Positions 1 to 9,471 of a stretch of 64,000 nucleotides of DNA are shown piece after piece (the first letter of the stretch is position 1; each line of letters starts with the position of its first letter). The stretch lies in NCBI RefSeq assembly GCF_014695385.1, contig NZ_JACJOD010000006.1:248001-312000 (forward strand), given 5' to 3'. Origin of the DNA: Trichocoleus sp. FACHB-46 (GTDB taxonomy: Bacteria > Cyanobacteriota > Cyanobacteriia > FACHB-46). The position numbers and the translations under genes were made by a program. The notes under the pieces were generated by a model, which saw only the letters and a list, made by a program, of their open reading frames with translations, did no database searches and was not told where the DNA came from.

Positions 1-1408
1 CACAAATTTGCTGAAGAATGGCGCGATCGAGAGCAGCGTTGCTATAGCTATAGGGCGGAATGAGGCGATAGCGAATCCCAGGAACTCTCGGCGCAGAACC
101 ATTACGGTCTAACACTAAAAGATGATCAGCAAAATTGCTTCTAGACCATTCCGCTAACAAAGTTGACCAAACACGAGCAATACCAGTATTAGAAAACTGA
201 AAGAACATGCCATCAATGACAATCTTAGGCATTTTATTCAGGTAATACTTTTGAATAAAAATGCCGCGATTACGGACATGCAACTTCAATTGATTGAGTC
301 GCCCATCTCGACCTGTTGTATTTTGGTTATGGGTAAATAATTGATGCTTAATATCTTCAGGAATTGGAGTGAGTGAATACCCACTGGATTTAGCGCGATG
401 ACAGAAGTCAACATCATCCCAATATCCTGGCCCATAGTCTTCGCACCAACCACCAAAGCTTTCTAAAACCTGTTTTTTGACACACAAAGCCCAGCCTTCT
501 AAATAAACTTCCCCAGTTTCAGTTTGTTTAGGGCCTGGGCCTGCCAATCCTTCGCCAGCAAGCTGACATAGGTAGGGAACCGGAGTAGTCAACACCTCAA
601 TGTCGTTATTAAGAAATAAAATATACTCGTTGCTGGCAACTTGAATTCCTTGATTATTTGCTGCGGCAAAACCTCGGTTTTCAGAATTGCGAATTAACTT
701 AATATTATGAGTCTGACAAAATCTCTTTAGAGCATCTCTGGTAGGGGGTTGACTACCGTTGTCAATAAAAATAATTTCAATATCAGATAAATGCTTTAAG
801 TTGCGTCCCCAAATTTCTAATAACTCACCGTGATCCCACCAAGGCACAACGATACTCGTGGAATAAGCTACCTTATCTAAAGGATTTGTATTTTTATGCG
901 CTTTACTAGCTTCTACCCAAAAACAGCTCTGTCCGTGGGACCAACAATCTGCAATGCTAATGTCACGAAAGCCAGCTTTTGCGAGCAATTGACGTAATCG
1001 AGGAGCCGTAAAACCAGTTTTGTGAAACTCACCCGGATGACTTTGAAGACCAAAGATAGTATCAAGCTGCCAGCCCCAACGCTCTGATTCGGGTTTATCA
1101 AGCCATTGCCGCAAGCACCATTCTAGGTTGGGCAAATTCATGACGAGTTGGCCTTCCGGCTTTAGAACTCTAGCCCACTCTTTTAATACTTGAGGCACCT
1201 CATACTTACTCAGATGCTCTAGCATGTGCTCAGTAAAAATTTCATCCACACTACTTGGAGGAAATGGCAAATTAAAAATATCCATTTGGGTAATATTTGG
1301 ACCAGCTAAATATTGGTCTACATTGATATACCCTGGTTTGATTTTTCGGCCACAACCCAAATATAGTTTTAAAGGATTAGCTGTTTGCTGAATGGATTGA
1401 TTAATCAT
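1..1408 (-). CDS. SAM methyltransferase / GT2 / glycosyltransferase fusion, 3' part outside window
   Basis: One frame stays open from an ATG at 1408 to the window edge (469 residues seen). Residues 1-175 look like a class I SAM methyltransferase: LYLGCGRKIKPG is the SAM-binding loop and EHMLEHLSKYEVPQVL follows the usual pattern. Residues about 182-375 are a family 2 glycosyltransferase (SIVVPWWDHGELLEIW, NRGFAAANNQG, FLNNDIEVL with the metal-binding acidic residues, DVDFCHRA). From about residue 392 a further domain begins (KIVIDGMFFQFSNTGIARVW) that resembles the N-terminus of a GT4 glycosyltransferase. It lies 34 bases after the O-GlcNAc-transferase-like gene on the same strand, so co-transcription is likely. 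The stretch is AT-rich and lacks HIP1 octamers, which may point to transfer. The acceptor is unknown; surface glycan or glycoprotein assembly is an inference. Confidence 0.85.
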   Translation of the reverse strand, partial: MINQSIQQTANPLKLYLGCGRKIKPGYINVDQYLAGPNITQMDIFNLPFPPSSVDEIFTEHMLEHLSKYEVPQVLKEWARVLKPEGQLVMNLPNLEWCLRQWLDKPESERWGWQLDTIFGLQSHPGEFHKTGFTAPRLRQLLAKAGFRDISIADCWSHGQSCFWVEASKAHKNTNPLDKVAYSTSIVVPWWDHGELLEIWGRNLKHLSDIEIIFIDNGSQPPTRDALKRFCQTHNIKLIRNSENRGFAAANNQGIQVASNEYILFLNNDIEVLTTPVPYLCQLAGEGLAGPGPKQTETGEVYLEGWALCVKKQVLESFGGWCEDYGPGYWDDVDFCHRAKSSGYSLTPIPEDIKHQLFTHNQNTTGRDGRLNQLKLHVRNRGIFIQKYYLNKMPKIVIDGMFFQFSNTGIARVWSTLLAEWSRSNFADHLLVLDRNGSAPRVPGIRYRLIPPYSYSNAALDRAILQQIC

Positions 1409-1442
1409 TGGTTTTGAATTCAAAGTTATCTTGAATTGGAGG

Positions 1443-3674
1443 CTAAAAAAGCTTGTTGATGAACGACTTTTGATAGAAATTTTCTAATGCCTTGACACAG
1501 GTAATATCGTCATAAAGGCGGGAATGGGCAGCCTTGATTTTTTGGGAGATTTGATGACGCCACTTGGGATCTAGGCCTAAACGAGCTGCAATTTGAATGT
1601 ATTCTGCCTCGTTAGCAGCGATCGCCTCTGTCATTCCTAATTGTTTGAGCACGGCGTAGGAGTGGCGGCTACGCATCATTTTTCCAGGGCAAGTCACCAC
1701 AGGTAAGTGACAAGCGATCGCCTCTAGAGCAGTATTGCCTCCTGACCAACTAAATGTATCTAGAAACACGTCAGCAATGCCATTTAAGCTTAAGTAGCTA
1801 TTGTGCCCTTGGCGAGGCAAAATCGCGCAGTAGTCAGGGCTTTTGAGGCCATACTGAGCAAAAGCTCGCTCTAAACGCTGAGAGAACTTTTCAGTAATCG
1901 CAGCACTTTTGTGCGAAATAAAAACAAATTGTGCTTGCGGTACTTGTTGAGCGATCGCAGCAAAAATGTAATCATATTGAGGGAGATATTTAAATAGAGT
2001 TTGACAGGATAAATATAGAACTGCATCTTCTCGCAATCCAAAATCAGCGCGAGTTTTTGTGGCTTCACTTAGGTCAGGTGGACTGTAGGCAATACTAATA
2101 TTAGGTAAACGTACTAGTTCTTCTGAATAATGTTTGTCTCCATCTTCAGGTTCCATCAATTCACTCGATAAAAAATAGTCGATGGTGGGAGAGCCTGTAG
2201 TAACTGGATGCCCCCAAGTAACGCATTGAACTGGGGCCAGACGCAGACTAGAAAATAAGCTCATATAAGGATGCATTCCTACATCCAGAAACACTAAAAT
2301 ATCAAGCTCGTCTTTTCTAATTTGTTCACCGACCGCTTGGATGTAATCCAATTCGATCGCTTCTTTAACAGGCAGATGACGAAAAACATCACTAGAAGCT
2401 CGGAAATTTTCCGTATGCTCATCGGAATGGGGATGCAAGTGATAGGAGTAAATCTCAAAATTTTGGCGATCGCTATGCCGCAACCAGCCTAAAAACAGCA
2501 CTCCAACTGTTTGCTTCCACATACAAGCAGAGGCATAACCAACCCGAATTTTTTGCCTAACACTTGGTTTTTTAGTCGCTAAAGGCTGCATCAATTCAGG
2601 ATATTGCGCAGCCATTAGTTGATGAAGTAACTGAGCAAATTGAACTTGCTGCTCCAGATCATTTTGGCCTTGGTAATGCAAATAGAAATTGGTTTGAGAC
2701 CCTAAGCCCTTCAAAAAAACAGCGCGACTTTCTGCACTATTAACATCAGCTCTTGATTGCACATATTGAATCAGCTGAGCTAAACCTTGGTTAAACTGCT
2801 GTCGATAAGTTGAGATCTCTGTGCTTGACTCGTACAGAATTGGCAAAACTAGGTGGCGATCGCGCTCAAACAGCACCATATCTGGAAAGAGCTGAGCGGC
2901 TGTAGCGGCTGCGGCGATCGCGGTTCTCGTTTGGCCGCTGTTCCGTAAAGCTGCAATCAAATTAATGTGGAAATCAGGCTTTTGAGGATACTGCTTTACT
3001 GCGGCTTGGTAAATTTCGGCGGCTCTCTGGGATTGATTGAGATGTTGCAAGCAGTCGCCTAAATAACGATACACTCGCTCGATAGCCTCTGAGGCAATTG
3101 CTGGTGTTAGAGATGCGAGAAACTTCTCGTAAGGAGCGATCGCGGCTGCATAATTGCCTTGACGGTAATAGCTAAATCCTAGATAAAAATCAGACCTCAA
3201 CTCTGATTCATTAGCTTGCAATTCATAGGCTTGCCCTAAATCACTTAAAATTTTGACATCCCGAGGATTGCGATCGTGAGCGATTAAATAGTTGCTAATG
3301 GCAGCATCAAATTGTGATCGAGTAACGAAGATTCGTCCTAAAGCTAAGTAAGCCTCTACCAAGTTGGCATCTAGCTTGATCGTGTTTTCATAAGCTTGAA
3401 TCGCTGATTCGGTTTGCTGAAGTTGCTCAAATACCATACCTAAACGGTAATGATGCAGAGCCGTGAAGCGGCTGATTTCTAACGCTTGTGATAGCGTTGA
3501 AAAAGCCTCTTGATGACGACCCATTCGATAATAAAGATGTCCTAAGTCACTCCAGATTTCTGCTTGCTTAGGCTCTAATTGTAAAGCTTGCTGATATTTC
3601 TGTTCTGCTGCTGTTAAAGAATTTTGCTTTTCTAGAGCTGTTGCTTCTTGATATAAAGTTTGCCAATTTTCCAT
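1443..3674 (-). CDS. TPR protein with SPINDLY/GT41 O-GlcNAc-transferase-like domain (copy A)
   Basis: A 743-residue protein with about seven tetratricopeptide repeats in residues 1-250 (AEIWSDLGHLYYRMGRHQEA is typical), a helical linker, and a GT41-type catalytic region from about residue 375 to the end. Visible family motifs are RVGYASACMWKQTVGVLF, LVFLDVGMHPYMSLFSSLRL, CVTWGHPVTTGSPTIDYF, CQTLFKYLPQYDYIF and DTFSWSGGNTALEAIACHLP. The family moves GlcNAc or other sugars to Ser/Thr of proteins, or in some bacteria to other acceptors; the donor here cannot be read. ATG start at 3674. It lies 64 bases downstream of a close paralogue, giving a tandem duplication, and is followed by the methyltransferase-glycosyltransferase fusion. 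Cytoplasmic: no signal peptide. Confidence 0.88.
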   Translation of the reverse strand: MENWQTLYQEATALEKQNSLTAAEQKYQQALQLEPKQAEIWSDLGHLYYRMGRHQEAFSTLSQALEISRFTALHHYRLGMVFEQLQQTESAIQAYENTIKLDANLVEAYLALGRIFVTRSQFDAAISNYLIAHDRNPRDVKILSDLGQAYELQANESELRSDFYLGFSYYRQGNYAAAIAPYEKFLASLTPAIASEAIERVYRYLGDCLQHLNQSQRAAEIYQAAVKQYPQKPDFHINLIAALRNSGQTRTAIAAAATAAQLFPDMVLFERDRHLVLPILYESSTEISTYRQQFNQGLAQLIQYVQSRADVNSAESRAVFLKGLGSQTNFYLHYQGQNDLEQQVQFAQLLHQLMAAQYPELMQPLATKKPSVRQKIRVGYASACMWKQTVGVLFLGWLRHSDRQNFEIYSYHLHPHSDEHTENFRASSDVFRHLPVKEAIELDYIQAVGEQIRKDELDILVFLDVGMHPYMSLFSSLRLAPVQCVTWGHPVTTGSPTIDYFLSSELMEPEDGDKHYSEELVRLPNISIAYSPPDLSEATKTRADFGLREDAVLYLSCQTLFKYLPQYDYIFAAIAQQVPQAQFVFISHKSAAITEKFSQRLERAFAQYGLKSPDYCAILPRQGHNSYLSLNGIADVFLDTFSWSGGNTALEAIACHLPVVTCPGKMMRSRHSYAVLKQLGMTEAIAANEAEYIQIAARLGLDPKWRHQISQKIKAAHSRLYDDITCVKALENFYQKSFINKLF

Positions 3675-3738
3675 ACTATTCTCTTAACTCTAAGCAGCTC
3701 TAAATCAGAAGTCGTTACAACGACCAAAATTTATTGCT

Positions 3739-6066
3739 TTAGTGATTCCCAATGACGCGCTGGTAGAATTCCTCTAAAGCTGTGACACAAGTTAAATCAT
3801 CATAAAGAAATGACTGGCGATCGCTCATTTGCTGCACAACTTGACTTCGCCAATCACAATCCAAACCTAATTTAACGGCTATTTCAATGTATGCGGCTTC
3901 GTCTTTAGCAATTGTTGCAGTTACACCCAATCTCTGCAAAATCGCGTAAGAATGCCGTCCTCGCATAAACTCGCCGGGGCAAGTGACGATAGGTAAGTTA
4001 CAGGCGATCGCTTCTAGAGTGGTGTTGCCGCCAGACCAAGCAAAAGTATCTAAGAAAATATCTGATAGTAGATTAATTTGCCAATAATCAATCTGGCTTT
4101 GTTTCGGCAAAATAACACAGTGCGATCGGTAGCTGAGATGATATTGAGCAAAAGCAGCTTCTAAACGCTGTTCAAATTGCTGAGTTAATCCTGGATCAAA
4201 ACCAGAAATAAAAATGAATTGAGCTTGCAGCACTTGCTGAGCGATCGCCGGAAAAATGTAATCGTATTGAGGGAGATATTTGAATAAAGATTGGCAGCAC
4301 AAATAGGCGATTGCATCTTGCGGAATCTGAAAATTCGATCGTGATTTAGTGAGGGGTGGCAGTTGTGGTTTGGTGTAACTAATACCGATATTGGGCAGAC
4401 GCACTAACTTCTCTGAGTAGTGAGCTTCTGCGGTTTCTGGCTCCATCAAGTCACTAGAAAGGAAATAATCGATTGTAGGGGAACCAGATGTAATCGGATG
4501 TCCCCAAGTGACACATTGGATTGGGGCGAGGCGCAATCCCGCAAGCGAGGTCACAAAAGGATGCATGCCAATGTCTAGGAACACCAAAATATCGAGTTGA
4601 TCAGCCCGAATTTTGCTTCCAATATTTTGAAAATCTGCCTCTAGAACTTCTTGCAAAGGTAAATGATTGAACTCATGACTATGCTGACGAATTTGCTCTG
4701 TTATCTGGTCAACTGCTGGCCCCAGGTGATAGCAGTACAGCTCAAATTGGTCTGAATTATGATGACGAATCCAGCCAACAAAGAGTTTACCAACTGTATG
4801 CTGCCACAGAAAATTTGAAATATAACCGATTCGGATCTTTCGCTGCTGATTAGGCTGTAGAGAACGAGGTTTTACCTGCAGCGGCTTGACCCAATCAGGA
4901 TAGTTGGTGGCCATGATTTGATGCATTAGCTGCCCATACTGAACCTGTAGCGCTAAATCATCTCGACCTTGATATTGCAAATAGAAATTAGTTTGGTAGC
5001 CAATTCCCAATAGCGCTTTTTGGGCTACTTCAGGTGTTGTTAAATCAATAGTTTTTACTAAGTAATTTAACCCTGAAATAAAATGCTCTCTCCACTGTTC
5101 AATCTCAGCTGCATTCTGATACAGAATGGGGAGCATTAGGTGCTGTGCTCGCAGCAGATGTAGATCATTAGGAAGATGTTGTAAGCCTTGAGTAGAAGCG
5201 GCGATCGCCTTCTCAACCTGTCCAGAATTTTGCAGCAGTGCTATCAACTCGTAATAAAACTCATTAGCTTCTGGATAGCGTTGAATCCCTTGGTAATATA
5301 GGGCGATCGCCTCGGCAGACTGCTCTAGTTTTTGTAAGCATTCTCCCAAGTACTTATAAGCCCGCTGCATTGTTGGGGCGGCTGCTTCAAGGTTGGGAAT
5401 GTGGATGAATTCCTGATATTGCTCTGCTGCTGCTGCATACTTTTCTTGGCAGTAGAAACTTGACCCTCGGTAGAAAGCGGCTCTGGCTTGATAGCGACTA
5501 GCTTGTAGATCCAAAGCTTGACCCAATTCTTGCAAAGTCTGGGGGTCGCTAGGATTAAGTTGATGCGCTACTTCATAAGCTTTAATCGCTTCTGGAAATT
5601 GAGCTTTAGCCGCCAGCACTTGACCTAGCTGGAAATAGCTCTGAGCCTGCTGGGGATGAACGGCGATCGCCTGCTGATACACCCTTTCTGCTTCATCGAG
5701 CTTACTGGATGCCATTAACAATCGCCCTAGCTCGCTGTAGGCATCACTCAATTTTTCATTGAGTTGAATAGCGTTGCGGTGGGCTTGGACCGCCTGATCG
5801 CGATCGCCTAGTTTCTCCAGAACTAAGCCTAATTTGTAGTGATAGCTAGGTTGTTGGCGATTGAGTTCGAGGGCTTTCAGCAGCGCTTGAGCCGCTAATT
5901 GGTACTGCCCCATTTGGGAATAAAGCCAGCCCAAATCGTGCCAAACTGCGTCTGCTTGACTCTGGACTCGCAAAATGGCCTGATATTGCTGTTCTGCTGC
6001 TTGAAAGCGTCCCTGCGCTTGGAGGGAAACTGCTTCACGATGCCGCGCTGCCCAAGTTGACTCCAT
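3739..6066 (-). CDS. TPR protein with SPINDLY/GT41 O-GlcNAc-transferase-like domain (copy B)
   Basis: A 775-residue paralogue of the downstream gene with the same design: TPR units over residues 1-270 (AVWHDLGWLYSQMGQYQLAA, AYSELGRLLMASSKLDEAER) and a GT41-like domain from about residue 410. Motifs are RIGYISNFLWQHTVGKLF, LVFLDIGMHPFVTSLAGLRL, CVTWGHPITSGSPTIDYF, YLCCQSLFKYLPQYDYIF and DTFAWSGGNTTLEAIACNLP. The two copies diverge most in the TPR half and in the linker, which suggests different protein partners with a shared chemistry (inference). ATG start at 6066, 35 bases after the stop of the carotenoid desaturase gene on the same strand, so it may be read from the same message as crtD or from its own promoter. 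Confidence 0.88.
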   Translation of the reverse strand: MESTWAARHREAVSLQAQGRFQAAEQQYQAILRVQSQADAVWHDLGWLYSQMGQYQLAAQALLKALELNRQQPSYHYKLGLVLEKLGDRDQAVQAHRNAIQLNEKLSDAYSELGRLLMASSKLDEAERVYQQAIAVHPQQAQSYFQLGQVLAAKAQFPEAIKAYEVAHQLNPSDPQTLQELGQALDLQASRYQARAAFYRGSSFYCQEKYAAAAEQYQEFIHIPNLEAAAPTMQRAYKYLGECLQKLEQSAEAIALYYQGIQRYPEANEFYYELIALLQNSGQVEKAIAASTQGLQHLPNDLHLLRAQHLMLPILYQNAAEIEQWREHFISGLNYLVKTIDLTTPEVAQKALLGIGYQTNFYLQYQGRDDLALQVQYGQLMHQIMATNYPDWVKPLQVKPRSLQPNQQRKIRIGYISNFLWQHTVGKLFVGWIRHHNSDQFELYCYHLGPAVDQITEQIRQHSHEFNHLPLQEVLEADFQNIGSKIRADQLDILVFLDIGMHPFVTSLAGLRLAPIQCVTWGHPITSGSPTIDYFLSSDLMEPETAEAHYSEKLVRLPNIGISYTKPQLPPLTKSRSNFQIPQDAIAYLCCQSLFKYLPQYDYIFPAIAQQVLQAQFIFISGFDPGLTQQFEQRLEAAFAQYHLSYRSHCVILPKQSQIDYWQINLLSDIFLDTFAWSGGNTTLEAIACNLPIVTCPGEFMRGRHSYAILQRLGVTATIAKDEAAYIEIAVKLGLDCDWRSQVVQQMSDRQSFLYDDLTCVTALEEFYQRVIGNH

Positions 6067-6101
6067 AGGAATTCGCGATCGCCAGAGAAATCATGGCAAG
6101 C

Positions 6102-7616
6102 TTACGGCCTGCCCTTCTCTGAGTTTGCCTCAATTTGCCGAACAACTGTCAGGGCTGAGTAACTAACTCCTGCAGTGCCCTCGCCTGGATGAGTGGAGTC
6201 ACCTACCAACCAAAGCTTCTGAATCGGCGTGCGATTGGCAAACCCAAAAGGGCCGAAGGTGCTGACTCGCTGCCCAATGCCACCCACAATGCCCTGTTCG
6301 CGTCCGGTGTAGTGGGCAAAAGTTCGGGGCGTGGCCGATTCTTGGTGCAGGATGGTCTCTGGTGTGAGATGGAAGAATTGGCTGAGCCGCGCGATCGCTG
6401 TTTCGGTATATTGCTGCTTCAAGCTTTCATAGTTGGGGCACTGCCACCACAGCGTCGGATCGGTAAAAGAAGAAGCCACGATAGTAGCCTGGCCTTCTGG
6501 GGCACGGCCATCCCCAGGATGGCTTACCGAGACAAACAACGAGTTATTTTCCCCAATTGGCCCATCGTAATCGTAGAGAAACTGAAGATGAGGCGGGCAT
6601 CCGCCAGGAATGGCACTTTGGTCTACGCCGAGATAAATCACAAACGCTCCAGACGCTTGAGGTAATTTATCAACTCGTTGTTGGTAGCCAGAGGGAATGG
6701 CTTCGCCCAGCAGCGGCACTAAGTTTTGCACCGTGACATTTGCCACCACCTGATCAGCAGGTTCTGTCCAAACGTCATTGGTTTTCTGATTACGAATCGT
6801 GACCGCCTTCACGACCCCTGCTTCTACGTGAATCTGCTCGACGCTGTGGCGCATCAGTAAACGACCCCCATCTCGCTCTAGAGCTTGCACCAGGCGATCG
6901 CTGAGCACCTGCATACTGCCCTGTAAGTGAAACAACCCGTGGGGCGCTTGAGACACTCCTAAAGCTGTAGCTGCGTAAAGCAGAGCTGTGTTCTCCGCGT
7001 CTACTTGGGAGTAAAGCTTCAGTTGCAAATCTAAGAAAGTTCGCAGGCGCAAGTTATCAGCTAAGCGATAGCCACGCAGCGCATCCCCCACGGTCGAAAA
7101 AGTATGGGGCAAAGTTAGAAGCGTATCAGGCCGTACTGCTTTGGTGAGCTGCCAAAAATCCCAAATATTGCGGGGCGGCAAAATTGGGTCGCGCCCTTGG
7201 AAGGCCCAACTGTAGCGAAACAAATCAGCTAAAAGTTGCCAAAACGGTTCGCTGCCCGGAAATTGTCGCTGTCGCTCAGCTCGCCACTGGTCTGGATCGC
7301 GCCAAACATGAATCGGTTCAGTTTCACCCGGAAGCAAAACGGCACAGGCAGGGTCGCAGGGTGTTGCCTCCGGAGGCTCAATTTCTAGCTCACTAAAAAT
7401 TCGATGATGAATGCCGCCTGGTTCTAGCCCCGCAACTTGAGTTGCTCCCACATCAAAGGTAAAGCCGCGACGTTTAAAGGTAGAAGCACAGCCCCCCGGA
7501 ACTAACGCTTGGTCTAAAACAAGAACTTGATAACCACGATGAGCCAGTAATGCGGCTGTGGTCAGACCACCAATGCCTGCTCCTACCACAACCACGCGAT
7601 CGCCCTTGCTGCCCAT
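6102..7616 (-). CDS. crtD: C-3',4' carotenoid desaturase CrtD (myxoxanthophyll pathway)
   Basis: A 504-residue FAD-dependent amine-oxidase-fold protein. The N-terminus carries the dinucleotide-binding motif VVVVGAGIGGLTTAALLAHR followed by the phytoene-desaturase signature PGGCASTFKRRGFTFDVGAT. The C-terminus carries the FAD-binding LWLVGDSTHPGEGTAGVSYS. Length and the segment DVGATQVAGLEPGGIHHRIF match the cyanobacterial CrtD type rather than the carotene isomerase CrtH. CrtD introduces the 3',4' double bond in myxol glycosides, carotenoids of the outer and cytoplasmic membranes. ATG start at 7616. Downstream are sugar-transfer genes, but a link to the myxoxanthophyll sugar is only speculation. 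CrtH or another CrtI-like oxidoreductase is the main alternative. Confidence 0.8.
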   Translation of the reverse strand: MGSKGDRVVVVGAGIGGLTTAALLAHRGYQVLVLDQALVPGGCASTFKRRGFTFDVGATQVAGLEPGGIHHRIFSELEIEPPEATPCDPACAVLLPGETEPIHVWRDPDQWRAERQRQFPGSEPFWQLLADLFRYSWAFQGRDPILPPRNIWDFWQLTKAVRPDTLLTLPHTFSTVGDALRGYRLADNLRLRTFLDLQLKLYSQVDAENTALLYAATALGVSQAPHGLFHLQGSMQVLSDRLVQALERDGGRLLMRHSVEQIHVEAGVVKAVTIRNQKTNDVWTEPADQVVANVTVQNLVPLLGEAIPSGYQQRVDKLPQASGAFVIYLGVDQSAIPGGCPPHLQFLYDYDGPIGENNSLFVSVSHPGDGRAPEGQATIVASSFTDPTLWWQCPNYESLKQQYTETAIARLSQFFHLTPETILHQESATPRTFAHYTGREQGIVGGIGQRVSTFGPFGFANRTPIQKLWLVGDSTHPGEGTAGVSYSALTVVRQIEANSEKGRP

Positions 7617-8143
7617 AAACGCAAATTCTTAACTTCTTTATATTTCTTAATAAATTATAGGCAGGTGCTGTTTTTTCTGGGACGAAAGGGGGTCTTGAAT
7701 TGCCGTCTTGAACTTACATTAAAACCAGCGATCGCCCTGCTGATACCGCATTAGAGGCATTGGAACAAACCAACTTCAACAAATACAAATCGTTTCTACA
7801 TGGAATCTTGAAGAAACGGCTCAGTTCTCAGACAGTGCTCAGACTATAGTGGCGGTAGAAATGGTTGCCCAAATTGAACCCCAATTAAACTCAGGGTTTG
7901 TTAGACTCACACCGAATCGCTCAGACGGCCATTGCATCTTCTCACCGTCGTGGTTTTGGCTGCTGCTTGGCGGATGCCATGTCGAATTTCATGCAGTTTC
8001 TTTAGCGTTGGTTTTGTTCTGCTTAGCGATCGCTTCAGCTCCACTAGCAATTTCACGAATTGTTGTGGACTTGTAATCATTTAGCTAACAGCACTCCTGC
8101 GCTTACTAAGATAGATGAAGAACTCAGCTTGTTCGGAAGATTC
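7617..8143. other. Intergenic region between divergent crtD and M16 peptidase genes
   Basis: About 530 bases between two divergent genes, so it should hold both promoters. A 75-codon frame starting with GTG (7849-8076) is open but has a weak start, no clear ribosome site and no recognised family; its second half is hydrophobic. I do not call it a gene. No tRNA, repeat or hairpin with a U-tract stands out. Confidence 0.5.
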
Positions 8144-9451
8144 ATGACCCCAACCCTGATCAAATCGCCCCAGGCTCCTCGACTGAACGCACCCACGGTT
8201 CGTCGCTTAGCGAATGGCCTGACGATCGTTGCAGAGCAGCTACCGATTGAAGCGGTCAACCTCAACCTCTGGCTGAATGTAGGCTCAGCGATTGAGACTG
8301 ACGCCATTAATGGCATGGCCCATTTTCTAGAGCACATGGTGTTCAAGGGAACCGCGCAGCTAGCGAGTGGAGAATTTGAGCGCTTGATTGAGGAGCGGGG
8401 CGCAGTGACGAACGCTGCCACCAGTCAAGACTACACCCACTACTACATCACGACGGCTCCCAAAGACTTCGCCGAGTTAGCACCTTTACAAATGGATGTG
8501 GTGCTGAATGCCGAAATTGCAGATGAAGCCTTTGAGCGAGAGCGATCGGTGATTTTAGAGGAAATTCGTCGCTCGGATGATAATCCACGTCGCCGTACTT
8601 TTGCCAAAGCGATGGAAGTCGCATTTGAGAAGTTACCTTATCGCCGTCCCGTGCTTGGCCCTAGTTCTGTCATTGAGCAACTAACTCCCCAGCAAATGCG
8701 GGACTTCCACACCCAGCATTATCAGCCCCACTCGATGACTGCGGCAGTGGTAGGCAATTTGCCTGTAGAGGAGCTGATCCAGATTGTGGAAACATCCCTC
8801 GCCCAGGTACAAGCGCATCGGCCCGCGATCGCTGCTCAATCTTCTCTCCATGATTTGCCCAGCTACAGCCTAGAGCCTGCCTTTGACCGAGTTGTACGGC
8901 AAGAAGTCGTCGATGATAGCTTGCAGCAAGCTCGTTTGGTAATGGCCTGGCGCGCCCCTGGATTAGCAGACCTCCAAGAAACCTACGCGCTAGATATCTT
9001 GGCAACCATTTTGGGTCAAGGCCGCACGGCTCGCTTGATCCGCGACTTGCGAGAAGAGAAAGGGCTTGTCACCAGCATTGCTGCCAGCAACATCACTTTT
9101 GAGATGCAAGGAGCCTTCTACATCTCGGCCCAGCTGCCAGCAGAAAACATTCCAGTCGTAGAAGCCGCGATCGCCGATCATATCCGTCGAATTCAAACTG
9201 AACCTGTCACCGAAGCAGAAATTGCCCGCGTTCGGACTCAAGTGGCGAATCGGTTCATCTTTGGCAACGAAACCCCCAGCGATCGCGCCAGCTTGTATGG
9301 CTACTACCAAGCAATGGTGGGAGATTTGGCTCCAGCCCTCAACTACCCCGCGCACATTCAAGCGTTGGATGCGGTCAGTTTGCAAGCCTCGGCCCAGCGC
9401 TACCTATCCACCGAGGCCTATGGCGTAGTGGTACTGAAACCTGCTGCTTAA
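8144..9451 (+). CDS. M16 family zinc peptidase (processing-peptidase-like)
   Basis: A 435-residue single-unit M16 peptidase. The inverted zinc motif HFLEH is at residues 60-64 (His60, Glu63, His64) with MVFKGT following, and the third ligand is expected in the helix ILEEIRRSDDNPRR. Members cleave short or unfolded peptides in a clamshell made of two homologous halves; this one resembles mitochondrial processing peptidase beta and the bacterial PqqL/YmxG group. The frame extends further upstream, but the ATG at 8144 begins a normal family N-terminus (NAPTVRRLANGLTIVAEQLP). It is followed after 20 bases by the fructosamine-kinase-family gene and probably shares its message. Many cyanobacteria encode M16 proteins in tandem pairs; only one is seen here. 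Confidence 0.88.
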   Translation: MTPTLIKSPQAPRLNAPTVRRLANGLTIVAEQLPIEAVNLNLWLNVGSAIETDAINGMAHFLEHMVFKGTAQLASGEFERLIEERGAVTNAATSQDYTHYYITTAPKDFAELAPLQMDVVLNAEIADEAFERERSVILEEIRRSDDNPRRRTFAKAMEVAFEKLPYRRPVLGPSSVIEQLTPQQMRDFHTQHYQPHSMTAAVVGNLPVEELIQIVETSLAQVQAHRPAIAAQSSLHDLPSYSLEPAFDRVVRQEVVDDSLQQARLVMAWRAPGLADLQETYALDILATILGQGRTARLIRDLREEKGLVTSIAASNITFEMQGAFYISAQLPAENIPVVEAAIADHIRRIQTEPVTEAEIARVRTQVANRFIFGNETPSDRASLYGYYQAMVGDLAPALNYPAHIQALDAVSLQASAQRYLSTEAYGVVVLKPAA

Positions 9452-9471
9452 ATCAGACTCTAATCAGCGTT

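Noticed and set aside
6189-6665. 158-codon plus-strand frame opposite crtD
   Set aside because: Lies wholly within crtD on the other strand and reads as a shadow of it.
6102-7616. Carotene isomerase CrtH as the name of this gene
   Set aside because: The N-terminal segment VPGGCASTFKRRGFTFDVGA and the LEPGGIHHRIF stretch fit CrtD better than CrtH, which has a different sequence after the FAD motif.
7849-8076. 75-codon GTG frame on the plus strand
   Set aside because: No ribosome site, no family, and it lies in a promoter region between divergent genes. Kept only as a remark in the gap entry.
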